Source: GCA-2731375 sp964507245 (GTDB taxonomy: Bacteria > Pseudomonadota > Alphaproteobacteria > GCA-2731375). From it: a DNA stretch of 14,663 nucleotides. The notes under the pieces are model-generated. The model made no database searches. It saw only the letters and a list, made by a program, of their open reading frames with translations, and was not told the origin of the DNA. Location of the stretch: assembly GCA_964507245.1 (NCBI GenBank), contig CAZDQC010000087.1:1-14663 (forward strand). Direction: 5' to 3'. Below, one piece after another: positions 1 through 7,715 of this stretch (positions within the stretch are counted from its first letter, which is position 1; every line of letters starts with the position of its first letter). The translations under genes were made by a program, and so were the position numbers.

Positions 1-996
1 GAAATGGGGGATTACGCTATTGGCGTAAAAGGCGATCATATGTTCCTCCTCGCCATTTTCTATTGGAATATTGAATTGGTTAATTCCTGCTTCCTCCAAT
101 GCCTGAATTTTAGCCACGTGGCGCTGCGTATCGCCCAGAACAGCAAAATCATCAACAATTTCTGGCGTGATAAATTCCAAATAGGGGTTATCACTCTCAC
201 CATGATGGGAGTAGTCATAACCCCGCCGTTTTTCTATATAAGCGAGTAAATTCTGAGGCATAACATCGGTATTTTTGCCGTATTTTTCCACTATATCGGC
301 GATGTGATTACCCACCATGGCTGGGAACCATTTGGTTTTTTCTATGCAGAGATCCATCGGGCCTACGTACGCCGGTGCCGTTGACATCACTTTGAATTTA
401 CTCATATCGCGACCGGCTGCCCGGCCAGCGCTAATAGCCTGATCGGCAAGCCACTTACAGATAGCTGGCTCAGCGATCTGCAGGATCAACCCGTCCCCGC
501 ACTCACCGGCGGTCTTGAGAGCCATGGGTCCGTATGCGGCGATCCATACTGGTAGATCGTAGCCGGTGGCCCAGGTGAATTGCACGGGCTCAGAACATTC
601 TCCATATACAACTTCTTCACCCCGTACCATGGCTTTCACCTTTTCGGTGAACTCGGTCACTCGAGCCAAGGTTGCTGGCTTTTGGCCCATAACCCGGACA
701 GCACTATCGCCGCGACCCAGGCCGACATCGAACCGTCCGTCCGACTGATAGGCAAGGGATGCAAACATTGACGCTGCTACCGACCAATCACGAGTATTTG
801 GATTGGTGACGCAGGGGCCAAAACGCATGGCCTTGGTGTGCTCCATACACATTGCCATAGCCATGAAGCTTTCCCGCCAAAGAATATGACTGTCGTAAAA
901 CCAACAGTAGGTGAACCCGGCGTCTTCAGCCTGGCGGACCAAATAGCGGGCTCGGTCTGGTTGCATGGTTCCTTTGAAACATAACGCAAATTCCAT
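1..996 (-). CDS. LLM-class oxidoreductase, F420-type subgroup (3' end cut by window edge)
   Basis: The minus-strand frame is open from the ATG at 996 to the left edge: 332 codons with no stop, so only a few C-terminal residues are probably missing (related proteins are about 330 residues). It starts MEFALCFKG. It has the TIM-barrel pattern of luciferase-like oxidoreductases: WFYDSH (33-37), GPCVTNP (60-66), SDGRFDVGLGRGDS (85-98) and a C-terminal stretch leading to NQFNIPIENG. DSH and VTNP..R resemble the F420-dependent mer-type branch more than the EHHF flavin branch, and I recall this start from the CPS_4043/TIGR03842-like subgroup, which is sometimes found beside hydantoinase genes. The cofactor, F420 or FMN, cannot be decided here. 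The start is supported by GAAGGA about 8 bases upstream. It lies 81 bases after the molybdoenzyme gene on the same strand, so co-transcription is likely. LLM assignment is firm; the subgroup is tentative. Confidence 0.9.
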   Translation of the reverse strand, partial: MEFALCFKGTMQPDRARYLVRQAEDAGFTYCWFYDSHILWRESFMAMAMCMEHTKAMRFGPCVTNPNTRDWSVAASMFASLAYQSDGRFDVGLGRGDSAVRVMGQKPATLARVTEFTEKVKAMVRGEEVVYGECSEPVQFTWATGYDLPVWIAAYGPMALKTAGECGDGLILQIAEPAICKWLADQAISAGRAAGRDMSKFKVMSTAPAYVGPMDLCIEKTKWFPAMVGNHIADIVEKYGKNTDVMPQNLLAYIEKRRGYDYSHHGESDNPYLEFITPEIVDDFAVLGDTQRHVAKIQALEEAGINQFNIPIENGEEEHMIAFYANSVIPHF

Positions 997-1077
997 GATG
1001 TGAATCCTTCGAAAAGGTACGTGCAAATGCCAAGAATCAGATAATTGTTCGGTTGGGCCCTTAATTGTACCTGAGGC

Positions 1078-3237
1078 TTATTCCGCCGCAGTAGCGATAT
1101 TAGTTTTGGTGAGACGGCAGCGTATGCCGCGGGTGTCAACTGATCCGGTCACCGGGTCGCACAGGCCATCATAGGCTATTGCGGCATTAATGTTTATGTC
1201 AAGTGCGCCGAATTCGGGGCCAGCGGCCTCTGGGTACCACCACCCCATCCCGGTTCGCAGCACGTCAGGCAGCACATCTTCTGTAACCCGGACGCGGAGC
1301 CGACATTGGCCGTTGTGGTCGATTGTTTCAACTACAACCCAATCGTTTTCGAGTAACCCGAATTTCTCTGCAGTTTCGGGGTTCATTTGCAACCACGGAT
1401 CGTTGGAGACTTTGCGCGCCCAGACCTGGTCGCGGAAACGAGAATGGTGATAGGTTTTTTCCCGCGCACCGGTCAGCAACGTCAGGGGATATTCTTGTCG
1501 CGTCACCTCCAAAGTCTGGTCCATATGGGGTGGGATATAGTCGGGCAGGGGATCGAGGCCAAGTTCCGCTAGTTTTTCTGAAAAAAGTTCTATTTTGCCG
1601 GTATAGGTTTTGATTCCGACGCGATCGAAATCGCCCAGCTCATATGAGAACGTTGCGTAACCATTTTTGAGAAGTTGTTCCATGCTGATTGGGCCGTCGC
1701 CTAGCAGAAATTCATTGAATTCGCGCTTGCTCTCCCAAGGATGATATCGCCTTGCATCGGTAATGCCGTGTGCCTCCAGTCGTTGGACGATCCCAAGCGC
1801 AATATCGAAATCGCTGCGGGCCTCGCCCAACGGTGGGTGAGCCGGTTGCATCGCGCTGAGGCAGGGTCCTGTGGCCTCAAGCGATACCTCCTCTTCCTCC
1901 AGCCCGGTTGTCTTCGGCAGCACGATATCCGCTAGCGCCGCTGTCGGGTTCATCATATGGGTCCCGACAGCTAGAAAATCGAGTGATTTTAGCGCTGCAA
2001 CGGTCTTCTGCGTGTCTGGATAGGTAACGACGATATTGACACCGGTAACATACATCGCTCGGACTGGATAAGGCTCGCCGCTGAGTATAGCTTCGATAAC
2101 GCCCGGGTTATTGCAGGCGGTCTGAAATCCTTCCGGTCCCGCCCAGAGTGGGAAACGATCTGCCCCAATGGTCTGTTGTTCGACTTCGAGCGGAAGCCGA
2201 AATTCCGGCTTGTGCAGCACCTCGATATAATTGGTAAAACCCGTTGGGCGTTTAACGCGGCGATTTCCACCTACCCGATCGATATTGCCACTAATCGCGA
2301 CCAGCGAATGGAATGCCCGGTAAGTCTGTACCCCGGCGCTGAACGCATCGATGCCGTGGCCCGAAACAAAGCAGGATGGCCCGTCAGCATAAAATTCAGC
2401 TGCGCAGACGATATCTCTCTCAGCAATACCAGTCAGTTCTGCTACATATTCTGGGGTATAGCGTTCTGCGCGATCTTTTAATGCCTCGAAACCATGGCAC
2501 CATTTTCCAACAAATTCAGAATCATGCCTATTGTGCGCGATCAACCAACGGATCATGCCGAGACCAATAGCGGCGTCCGTGCCTGGTTTTGGTTGAAGCC
2601 AGAGATCGGCGAGGCGCGCCGCCCTGGTCCGGGCTATGTCGATCACGACAATCTTTGCACCCTTTCTTTGCGCCCGCTTGAGGGCCAGCCATTGTGACGG
2701 GTCGGAAGCAATTGGGTTGCGGCCGACAACAAGAGCGCAGTTGGTATTGTCGATATCCTCACCGTTGGAAATAGTCAGCCCCGTAATCTTGTCGGACAGG
2801 CTTCGGCAGCCGCTACACAGATCCTGGTTCATCATCCAATTCGGCGAACCGAATGCGCGCATCAGAAGTGCCAGCGATACGCCTCTGCTGAAATGGGCAC
2901 TGCTTACCGCACCGCATAGAGCAAGTGGGCCATACTTATCACGCACCGCTAACAGCTTTTCTGTTATCTCATCCAACGCGTCATCCCAGGATAACTGTTC
3001 CCAGGTGCCGCCGCCGCGTTCGCCACTACGGCGCATCGGATGGAGGATACGGTTGGGGTGATAGGTCAACTCTGGAAGGCCGCGCATACCCTTGACACAG
3101 AAAGCACCGAGTGATCCGGGATGATCGGGATTGGGCATGAACTTCGTGACGCGTCCATCCTCCACTGTGGCCAAAGCGCCGCAATGGGTAGTGCATTCCC
3201 AGCAGGTAGTTGGGACGATCAATTTATCTTCGATCAT
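1078..3237 (-). CDS. Molybdopterin-dependent [4Fe-4S] oxidoreductase, catalytic subunit (DMSO reductase family)
   Basis: A 719-residue protein from the ATG at 3237. The N-terminal domain carries four cysteines for a [4Fe-4S] cluster (C12, C15, C19, C47; C-x2-C-x3-C-x27-C), followed by the large Mo-bis-PGD domain (about 60-470; GRNP near 180). A C-terminal dinucleotide-binding domain (about 595-715) includes LLTGAREKTYHHSRFRDQ and ends with D-x-V-T-G-x2-D-x-R-G-I-x-C-R-L. The expected metal-ligand segment reads DLCSGCRSLSD (C141, C144), so the Mo or W ligand is probably a cysteine. There is no twin-arginine leader, hence probably cytoplasmic. An upstream TTG or ATG in the same frame would add up to 31 residues, but homologs begin close to the first cysteine. 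The RBS is not decisive: GGAGG lies 22 bases upstream and AGGGA about 13. No electron-transfer subunit is adjacent. The family includes formate dehydrogenases, thiosulfate reductases, acetylene hydratase and transhydroxylases; the substrate is unknown. Confidence 0.93.
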   Translation of the reverse strand: MIEDKLIVPTTCWECTTHCGALATVEDGRVTKFMPNPDHPGSLGAFCVKGMRGLPELTYHPNRILHPMRRSGERGGGTWEQLSWDDALDEITEKLLAVRDKYGPLALCGAVSSAHFSRGVSLALLMRAFGSPNWMMNQDLCSGCRSLSDKITGLTISNGEDIDNTNCALVVGRNPIASDPSQWLALKRAQRKGAKIVVIDIARTRAARLADLWLQPKPGTDAAIGLGMIRWLIAHNRHDSEFVGKWCHGFEALKDRAERYTPEYVAELTGIAERDIVCAAEFYADGPSCFVSGHGIDAFSAGVQTYRAFHSLVAISGNIDRVGGNRRVKRPTGFTNYIEVLHKPEFRLPLEVEQQTIGADRFPLWAGPEGFQTACNNPGVIEAILSGEPYPVRAMYVTGVNIVVTYPDTQKTVAALKSLDFLAVGTHMMNPTAALADIVLPKTTGLEEEEVSLEATGPCLSAMQPAHPPLGEARSDFDIALGIVQRLEAHGITDARRYHPWESKREFNEFLLGDGPISMEQLLKNGYATFSYELGDFDRVGIKTYTGKIELFSEKLAELGLDPLPDYIPPHMDQTLEVTRQEYPLTLLTGAREKTYHHSRFRDQVWARKVSNDPWLQMNPETAEKFGLLENDWVVVETIDHNGQCRLRVRVTEDVLPDVLRTGMGWWYPEAAGPEFGALDININAAIAYDGLCDPVTGSVDTRGIRCRLTKTNIATAAE

Positions 3238-3569
3238 TATCGAACCGATATCCCTGAGATAACCTCCAGAATTTCCATGATGGTAGCAAATTGCCGACAC
3301 CATCGTAAGGATAGAACGGCCACTCATCAATTTATGGCTAGATCTGTTAAGGCGTGGACCCAGATAATCAATACCAACTGAAAAATAATAGGAGAAGTGC
3401 TCTAGGATGGTGGGAATTATACCAAATGGTACTCAAAACTCTTTTGAGTCGTCAAAATTAGATGCGTCGGGCTGATAGAGAAATAAATTCTGCCGAAAAC
3501 AGTGCGATTGGGTATGATTTTGTCGAGTTTGAATACTATTGGGGAAATGTCGATAGAAGAGTGTGCAAA
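3238..3569. promoter_or_regulatory. Divergent intergenic region between molybdoenzyme and sulfatase
   Basis: This stretch holds the 5' ends and presumably the promoters of two divergent genes. It is AT-rich between about 3365 and 3540. Both flanking frames stay open into it: minus to 3330, plus back to an ATG at 3462. Those extensions do not match their families. The one ordered element I see is the 19-bp palindrome at 3431-3449, annotated separately. I find no convincing sigma70 hexamer pair and no further gene. Confidence 0.45.
3431..3449. promoter_or_regulatory. Perfect palindrome, operator candidate
   Basis: ACTCAAAA - CTC - TTTTGAGT: two perfect 8-bp inverted arms around a 3-bp centre. 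It lies between the divergent starts of the molybdoenzyme (3237) and the sulfatase (3570). Size, symmetry and place fit the binding site of a dimeric regulator (TetR, GntR, MarR or LysR type). No regulator gene is present nearby. A hairpin in the 5' leader of the sulfatase mRNA is the alternative. If the sulfatase starts at 3462 instead, the palindrome ends 12 bases before that start codon, where it would cover the ribosome-binding region. Confidence 0.4.
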
Positions 3570-5840
3570 GTGGTGACAAACAGCAAGATCGGTAGGACGA
3601 GAGCGGAATCTCAACCCTATTGGCCGGATAAACCGGCAGCACCAGAGGGAGCACCGAACATTCTGCTCGTGCTATTTGATGACGTCGGATTTTCTGATTT
3701 TGGCTGTTATGGTTCCCCGATCAAAACGCCGACCATAGATGCGCTCGCCGCCGATGGATTGCGTTATACCTGTTTTCATACCACAGCCATGTGCTCGACT
3801 ACCCGCGCCTCTCTGTTAACCGGGCGAAATCATCATTCTGTCGGCGTCGGCTGCTTGGCGAATTTCGATAGTGGATTTCCCGGCTATCGCGGCAAGATAT
3901 CTCGTTCGGCAGGGACGTTAGCGGAAATTTTGAAACCGCATTCCTATCGCAATTATATGGTCGGTAAATGGCATGTGACCCCATTGAGCGAAGGTGGTGC
4001 CACGGGCCCGTTTGATGGCTGGCCATTAGGCCGGGGTTTTGATCATTTTTATGGTTTTTTGGATGCGGAAACGGATCACTACGCGCCTGAACTGGTGCGC
4101 GATAACAGTCATATCGATCCGCCGGGGAATTTCGCTTCGGGCTATCACCTGACGGAAGACCTGGTGGATCAGACAATTCGTTATCTGGCGGACCACTTGG
4201 CCGACGATCCGGATGTGCCTTGGTTGACCTGGCTTGCCTTCGGGGCGTGTCATGCACCTCATCAGGCCCCGCCAGATCTAATTCGGTCTTATGATGATGT
4301 ATTTTCTGGCGGGTGGGACAAGGAACGCCGGCAAAGGCTGGCGCGGCAGAAAGAACTTGGCATTGTGCCGAAGAATACGGAACTGCCACCGCGTAACCAT
4401 GGGGTAAAGGCCTGGGATGATCACAATGCGGGCGAACAACGATTGTTCACCCGCCTACAATCGGCTTATGCGGGCATGCTGGATCATACAGATCAGCAAC
4501 TGGCCAGATTGATTAGTTTCTTGGAACATAGCGGGCTGCGGGATAACACGTTAATCCTTGTGCTGTCGGATAATGGAGCCAGCCAGGAAGGCGGGCTTTT
4601 TGGCTTGGTCAATGCCATGGGGCCGTTCAATCTGCGCCCAGAGCCGATGGCAGAGAAAATTGCCCGCATCGATGATGTTGGCGGACCTGACACTCACAGC
4701 AATTTTCCCCATGGCTGGGCCATGGCGGCGAACACGCCGTTGAAACGGTATAAGCAAAACACTCACGGCGGGGGCATTCGTGATCCTTTGGTGATCAACT
4801 GGCGCAAGGGTCTTGCCGCGCGGGGTGAGCTGCGCCATCAATTCGCCCATGCGAGTGACGTGGTGCCAACCTTGCTTGAAGTCTTGCGGATTGAGGCTCC
4901 GGCGCTGATTGCAGGTGTTGAGCAGCAGCCGATTGAGGGCACAAGTTTCGCTGCTAGTCTGCACGACGCCGGCGCACCTCTGCGCAGCCTGCCGCAGTAT
5001 TTCGAAATGTTCGGGCATCGCGGCCTATGGCAAGACGGTTGGAAAGCGGTTGCATTTCATCCCACCGGCCAACCATTCGAGGGCGATCAATGGGAATTAT
5101 TCGATCTGAATAACGATTTTTCGGAATGCACGGATCTGGCCGCCGAGGAACCTGAACGACTGCAAGCGATGATCGATTGTTGGTGGGGGGAAGCAGAAAA
5201 ATATATGGTCCTGCCGCTCGATGATCGTTTTGCGCCGCGCTTCGCAGAAAATGCCGCCCGAATTCAAGGTGATCGTCAGAAGTATATTTTTCACGCTGGT
5301 ATGGGGCATTTGCCCTCGGATGTGGCACCGGATCTGCGCAGTCGTGACTACCGTATTGAGGCTGATGTGGTGATACGGTCCGCTCCGGCTAATGGTGTTC
5401 TTATAGCTCACGGGGACAGTACGTCCGGCTACAGTCTATATCTTGAAGACGGTTATCTTCTGCATGATCTGAACATTGGCGGCGAACATGTTATATTGAA
5501 ATCAGATCGGCGCATTGAGGCAGGAGAACACGTCCTCGGATTAGTGGTGACGCGCCTTAGCCGTGAAGATCCACCCAAAATGGGCGTCGGCATGGGCCGC
5601 AGCCGTTATGAACTTTTTTATGATGGCACGCTTGTCGGCAGTGTTGAAAGCGGGCTTGGTTTCTTCCTGATGATTTCCTGGTCTGGTCTGGATATAGGCC
5701 GCGATCGCGGCAATCCGGTGGGGGCCTATGCCGCGCCGTTTGAATTCGACGGTGAATTGCGCAAGGTGGTAGTCACCGCCAGCCCACATCAGGTGCTAGA
5801 TGGCGATGGGGTTGGCAGAGCGGAAATGGCACGAGAATAG
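3570..5840 (+). CDS. Arylsulfatase-type sulfatase (alkaline phosphatase superfamily)
   Basis: A 756-residue protein predicted to hydrolyse sulfate esters, substrate unknown. From the start at 3570 the fold markers are: metal-binding FDD (D37, D38), the nucleophile motif C75-S-T-T-R followed by LLTGRNHH, GKWH (K133, H135), ACHAPH (near 226-231), SDNG (D334, N335) and YKQNTHGGG (K395). The last 150 residues are a beta-rich C-terminal domain typical of this long subfamily. No signal peptide, so probably cytoplasmic. The nucleophile Cys must become formylglycine; the usual FGE core is C-x-P-x-R, but position +2 here is Thr. I chose the GTG at 3570 because homologs begin shortly before the IGRTxAES segment and GAAGAG lies 8 bases upstream. 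A GTG at 3573 is almost equivalent, and the ATG at 3462 (792 residues) has no clear RBS. It is convergent with the next gene. Confidence 0.93.
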   Translation: MVTNSKIGRTRAESQPYWPDKPAAPEGAPNILLVLFDDVGFSDFGCYGSPIKTPTIDALAADGLRYTCFHTTAMCSTTRASLLTGRNHHSVGVGCLANFDSGFPGYRGKISRSAGTLAEILKPHSYRNYMVGKWHVTPLSEGGATGPFDGWPLGRGFDHFYGFLDAETDHYAPELVRDNSHIDPPGNFASGYHLTEDLVDQTIRYLADHLADDPDVPWLTWLAFGACHAPHQAPPDLIRSYDDVFSGGWDKERRQRLARQKELGIVPKNTELPPRNHGVKAWDDHNAGEQRLFTRLQSAYAGMLDHTDQQLARLISFLEHSGLRDNTLILVLSDNGASQEGGLFGLVNAMGPFNLRPEPMAEKIARIDDVGGPDTHSNFPHGWAMAANTPLKRYKQNTHGGGIRDPLVINWRKGLAARGELRHQFAHASDVVPTLLEVLRIEAPALIAGVEQQPIEGTSFAASLHDAGAPLRSLPQYFEMFGHRGLWQDGWKAVAFHPTGQPFEGDQWELFDLNNDFSECTDLAAEEPERLQAMIDCWWGEAEKYMVLPLDDRFAPRFAENAARIQGDRQKYIFHAGMGHLPSDVAPDLRSRDYRIEADVVIRSAPANGVLIAHGDSTSGYSLYLEDGYLLHDLNIGGEHVILKSDRRIEAGEHVLGLVVTRLSREDPPKMGVGMGRSRYELFYDGTLVGSVESGLGFFLMISWSGLDIGRDRGNPVGAYAAPFEFDGELRKVVVTASPHQVLDGDGVGRAEMARE

Positions 5841-5940
5841 TCATCTGGTTCCAGCCGCCGAAAAATTGGATGTTTGAGGCAATTACCTGGCGAACATAGG
5901 AACCGCGACTTTTGCCGCCAGCCCGGTAATTCCCTAAAAT

Positions 5941-5962
5941 TTTTGCAAGCGCAAAAGGTTTT
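5941..5962. terminator. Hairpin with short T-run between convergent genes
   Basis: TTTTGC - AAGC - GCAAAA forms a 6-bp stem with a 4-base loop, followed after GG by TTTT (5959-5962). An outer pairing CCCGG (5922-5926) with CCGGG (5966-5970) could enclose it. It lies between the stop codons of the sulfatase (+) and the cysteine hydrolase (-), where a shared terminator is expected. The inner stem is AT-rich and the T-run is short, so this is a weak call. Confidence 0.35.
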
Positions 5963-5995
5963 AAGCCGGGGCCTGATAATTAATTCATAGTCGCT

Positions 5996-6634
5996 TTAAG
6001 CGGCTGATGATTGTTTGGACTGCCAGAGCTGAACCATATCATCGACAGTTACTGTCTCAGCAAACAAAAATTCCATGGTGTTGATGGCAAAGTCATGGCG
6101 TTCTTGTTCCAGCTCACCGGTCGCGTCAGTAACGACAAAAGTCTTATAATCCCGCTGGCTAGCATCCCGTACAGTGGTTTCCACACAGCAATTTGTCGTG
6201 ACACCGCAAACCACTAGGCTGTCCACACCCAAGCCATTTAGCATTGGCTCTAAACCAGTCGCGTAGAAGGAGCTTGGGCGGTTTTTATCAACTATATAGT
6301 CGTCTTTTAGGGGAGCTAGAGCGTCTACCACCTCTATATCCGGTGTCCCGGCCGTCAGGTGGCCTGATTCTCCGAGCGCAGGGATCAAATATTTTACCAT
6401 TATTCCGCCATCGGCATAATCAGGGCGAAAGATGTAACGTGTATAAATGATTGGAACTTTCGCGGCTCTCGCTGCAGCAATCAGTCGTTTACAGGGCTCT
6501 ACCGCAGCCTTTAGCATGGAATTATCTAGGCCGATCTTGGCAATTGATCCCTCGTCGGAACAGAATGCGTTCTGCATATCAACCACAATAACTGCTGTGC
6601 GGCCGGCCGTCGGAATCATACGAAGTTCAGTCAT
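5996..6634 (-). CDS. Isochorismatase-superfamily cysteine hydrolase
   Basis: A 212-residue protein with the superfamily's catalytic triad: D19 (VVDMQNAF), K117 (DKNRPSSF) and C150 (CGVTTNCCVETT). Known members cleave amide or carbamoyl bonds (N-carbamoylsarcosine amidase, ureidoacrylate amidohydrolase RutB, biuret hydrolase, nicotinamidase) or the vinyl ether of isochorismate. Length and the CGVTTN.CVETT.RDA segment look most like the RutB / carbamoyl amidase side, so C-N hydrolysis is the better guess, but the substrate is not readable. The ATG at 6634 is preferred: GGGAG lies 6 bases upstream, whereas an in-frame TTG at 6652 would place the RBS inside the gene. Two adjacent cysteines (149, 150) occur at the active site; the one before Val should be the nucleophile. 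It stands alone on its strand, divergent from the CoA operon. Confidence 0.92.
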   Translation of the reverse strand: MTELRMIPTAGRTAVIVVDMQNAFCSDEGSIAKIGLDNSMLKAAVEPCKRLIAAARAAKVPIIYTRYIFRPDYADGGIMVKYLIPALGESGHLTAGTPDIEVVDALAPLKDDYIVDKNRPSSFYATGLEPMLNGLGVDSLVVCGVTTNCCVETTVRDASQRDYKTFVVTDATGELEQERHDFAINTMEFLFAETVTVDDMVQLWQSKQSSAA

Positions 6635-6772
6635 AATTTTCTCCCGTAACAATGTTATTTTCTATTGTAATTGAGCCCTTGCGATTTTTTCTAAATTCGC
6701 TTGGAATATAAAAAATAATTTGATGATACATACCATGTTTTCGGAAATTAGCACTTCTAATAGTCGGTTAAA

Positions 6773-6800
6773 TTGACACTAACAATTAATAGAATATTCC
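6773..6800 (+). promoter_or_regulatory. Possible sigma70-type promoter
   Basis: TTGACA at 6773-6778 is a perfect -35 box. With a 16-base spacer it is followed by TATTCC (6795-6800), only a half match to the -10 consensus. It would give a leader of about 155 bases before the hydratase start codon at 6963. The surrounding AT-richness makes chance matches likely. Confidence 0.25.
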
Positions 6801-6875
6801 TCATGACACTATACCTAAAGAAAAAGATAAACAGATTATTCTACCGCTAATTTGTAAAATCTTAGAACACAAGTG

Positions 6876-6892
6876 AATATGGAAATCATATT
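6876..6892. promoter_or_regulatory. Inverted repeat upstream of the CoA operon
   Basis: AATATG - GAAAT - CATATT: perfect 6-bp arms and a 5-base centre, ending 70 bases before the hydratase ATG. It could be an operator for the hydratase / CoA-transferase operon or for the divergent hydrolase. AT-rich sequence produces such repeats by chance, so confidence is low. Confidence 0.25.
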
Positions 6893-6962
6893 TGAATATC
6901 GTTACTTGCAACAACAAGACCCAAACTAACACAAATCTGGAAGCAAACGAAAAGGAAGTCCC

Positions 6963-7715
6963 ATGGCAACACTAATCCGACGTGAATTGGATGCGGCGGT
7001 TGCGATTGTGACCTTGGATAAGCCACCGCACAACCTAATTGATGGTGAATTTTTGGATCAATACTGCGTAGCGCTGGAAACTTCCGTTGCCGAAGGAGCT
7101 CGTGCAATCCTTGTTCGAAGCGATCTCCGGCATTTCTGTGCTGGAGCGGACGTAACGACACTCTCTCCCGACGTCATAGATGCACCCATTGTACTTGAAC
7201 GGATGGAGGCTATTCCAGTACCTACCGTCGCTGCAGTGCACGGCGCTGCATTAGGCGGTGGATTCGAACTGGCGTTGACCTGCGATCTGATCATCGCTGC
7301 CGAGACCGCAAAAATCGGTTCCGTTGAAGTGGGAATTGGCCTTGCTCCGCTACTTGGGGCAGTTCAACGCCTTGTTGCTCTGTCAGGACCTGCGCGCGCA
7401 CGTGAAATAACCATGCTTGGACGACGCTATTCACCTGATGTTCTCGAACGATGGGGTGTCATAAATCTGGTCGTACCAGACGGCGAATTGACATCAGCAT
7501 CGCTATCAATGGTGCGCCAACTAGCGGCAGGACCAACTATAGCTCTCGGAGCAATAAAGCGGTTAGTCCAGATCGCAGTCAATGACGGCACGCGTGCTGC
7601 AGACGAAGTATTAGCAGAAGAACTATCGGCAATGTGGGCTAGTAATGATGTTAAACATGGAATGAACGCTATGGAGGCCACTGGCCCTGGCTCAGCGATC
7701 TTCGAGGGTAAATGA
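6963..7715 (+). CDS. Enoyl-CoA hydratase / crotonase-family protein
   Basis: A 250-residue protein of the usual crotonase length. The oxyanion-hole elements are HFCAGAD (57-63) and HGAALGGGFELAL (93-105). Both catalytic glutamates of true hydratases appear to be kept: E102 in GGGFELAL and E122 in GSVEVGIG, with the same 20-residue spacing as E144/E164 of rat crotonase. Syn-hydration of a 2-enoyl-CoA is therefore more likely than isomerase or dehalogenase activity, although the superfamily is versatile. The start has AAGGAAG 5 bases upstream. It is the first gene of an operon: its stop codon overlaps the start of the CoA-transferase, so the two are almost certainly co-translated and probably act on the same CoA thioester. 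Confidence 0.92.
   Translation: MATLIRRELDAAVAIVTLDKPPHNLIDGEFLDQYCVALETSVAEGARAILVRSDLRHFCAGADVTTLSPDVIDAPIVLERMEAIPVPTVAAVHGAALGGGFELALTCDLIIAAETAKIGSVEVGIGLAPLLGAVQRLVALSGPARAREITMLGRRYSPDVLERWGVINLVVPDGELTSASLSMVRQLAAGPTIALGAIKRLVQIAVNDGTRAADEVLAEELSAMWASNDVKHGMNAMEATGPGSAIFEGK

Larger units (their letters stand above)
6635..6962. promoter_or_regulatory. AT-rich divergent promoter region
   Basis: This is 328 bases without a gene, visibly richer in A and T than its surroundings, between the start codons of the cysteine hydrolase (-) and the enoyl-CoA hydratase (+). It should carry both promoters. It contains a consensus-like -35 box (6773) and a 17-bp inverted repeat (6876-6892), both listed separately. 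It ends with AAGGAAG, the RBS of the hydratase. No conserved RNA element is recognised. Confidence 0.5.

Noticed and set aside
4..249. 81-residue plus-strand open frame
   Set aside because: It lies wholly antisense to the LLM gene, whose frame is continuous and matches its family.
777..1139. 120-residue minus-strand open frame starting upstream of the LLM gene
   Set aside because: It overlaps the LLM start in another frame; the LLM frame carries all recognisable motifs and the RBS.
3417..3654. Two short minus-strand open frames across the sulfatase 5' region
   Set aside because: No family resemblance, and they run through the divergent intergenic region and the conserved sulfatase N-terminus.
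3799..4389. 196-residue minus-strand open frame
   Set aside because: Antisense shadow of the sulfatase; the translation is low-complexity in Pro, Arg and His and shows no domain.
4551..5018. 155-residue minus-strand open frame
   Set aside because: Antisense to the conserved core of the sulfatase; no RBS or family pattern.
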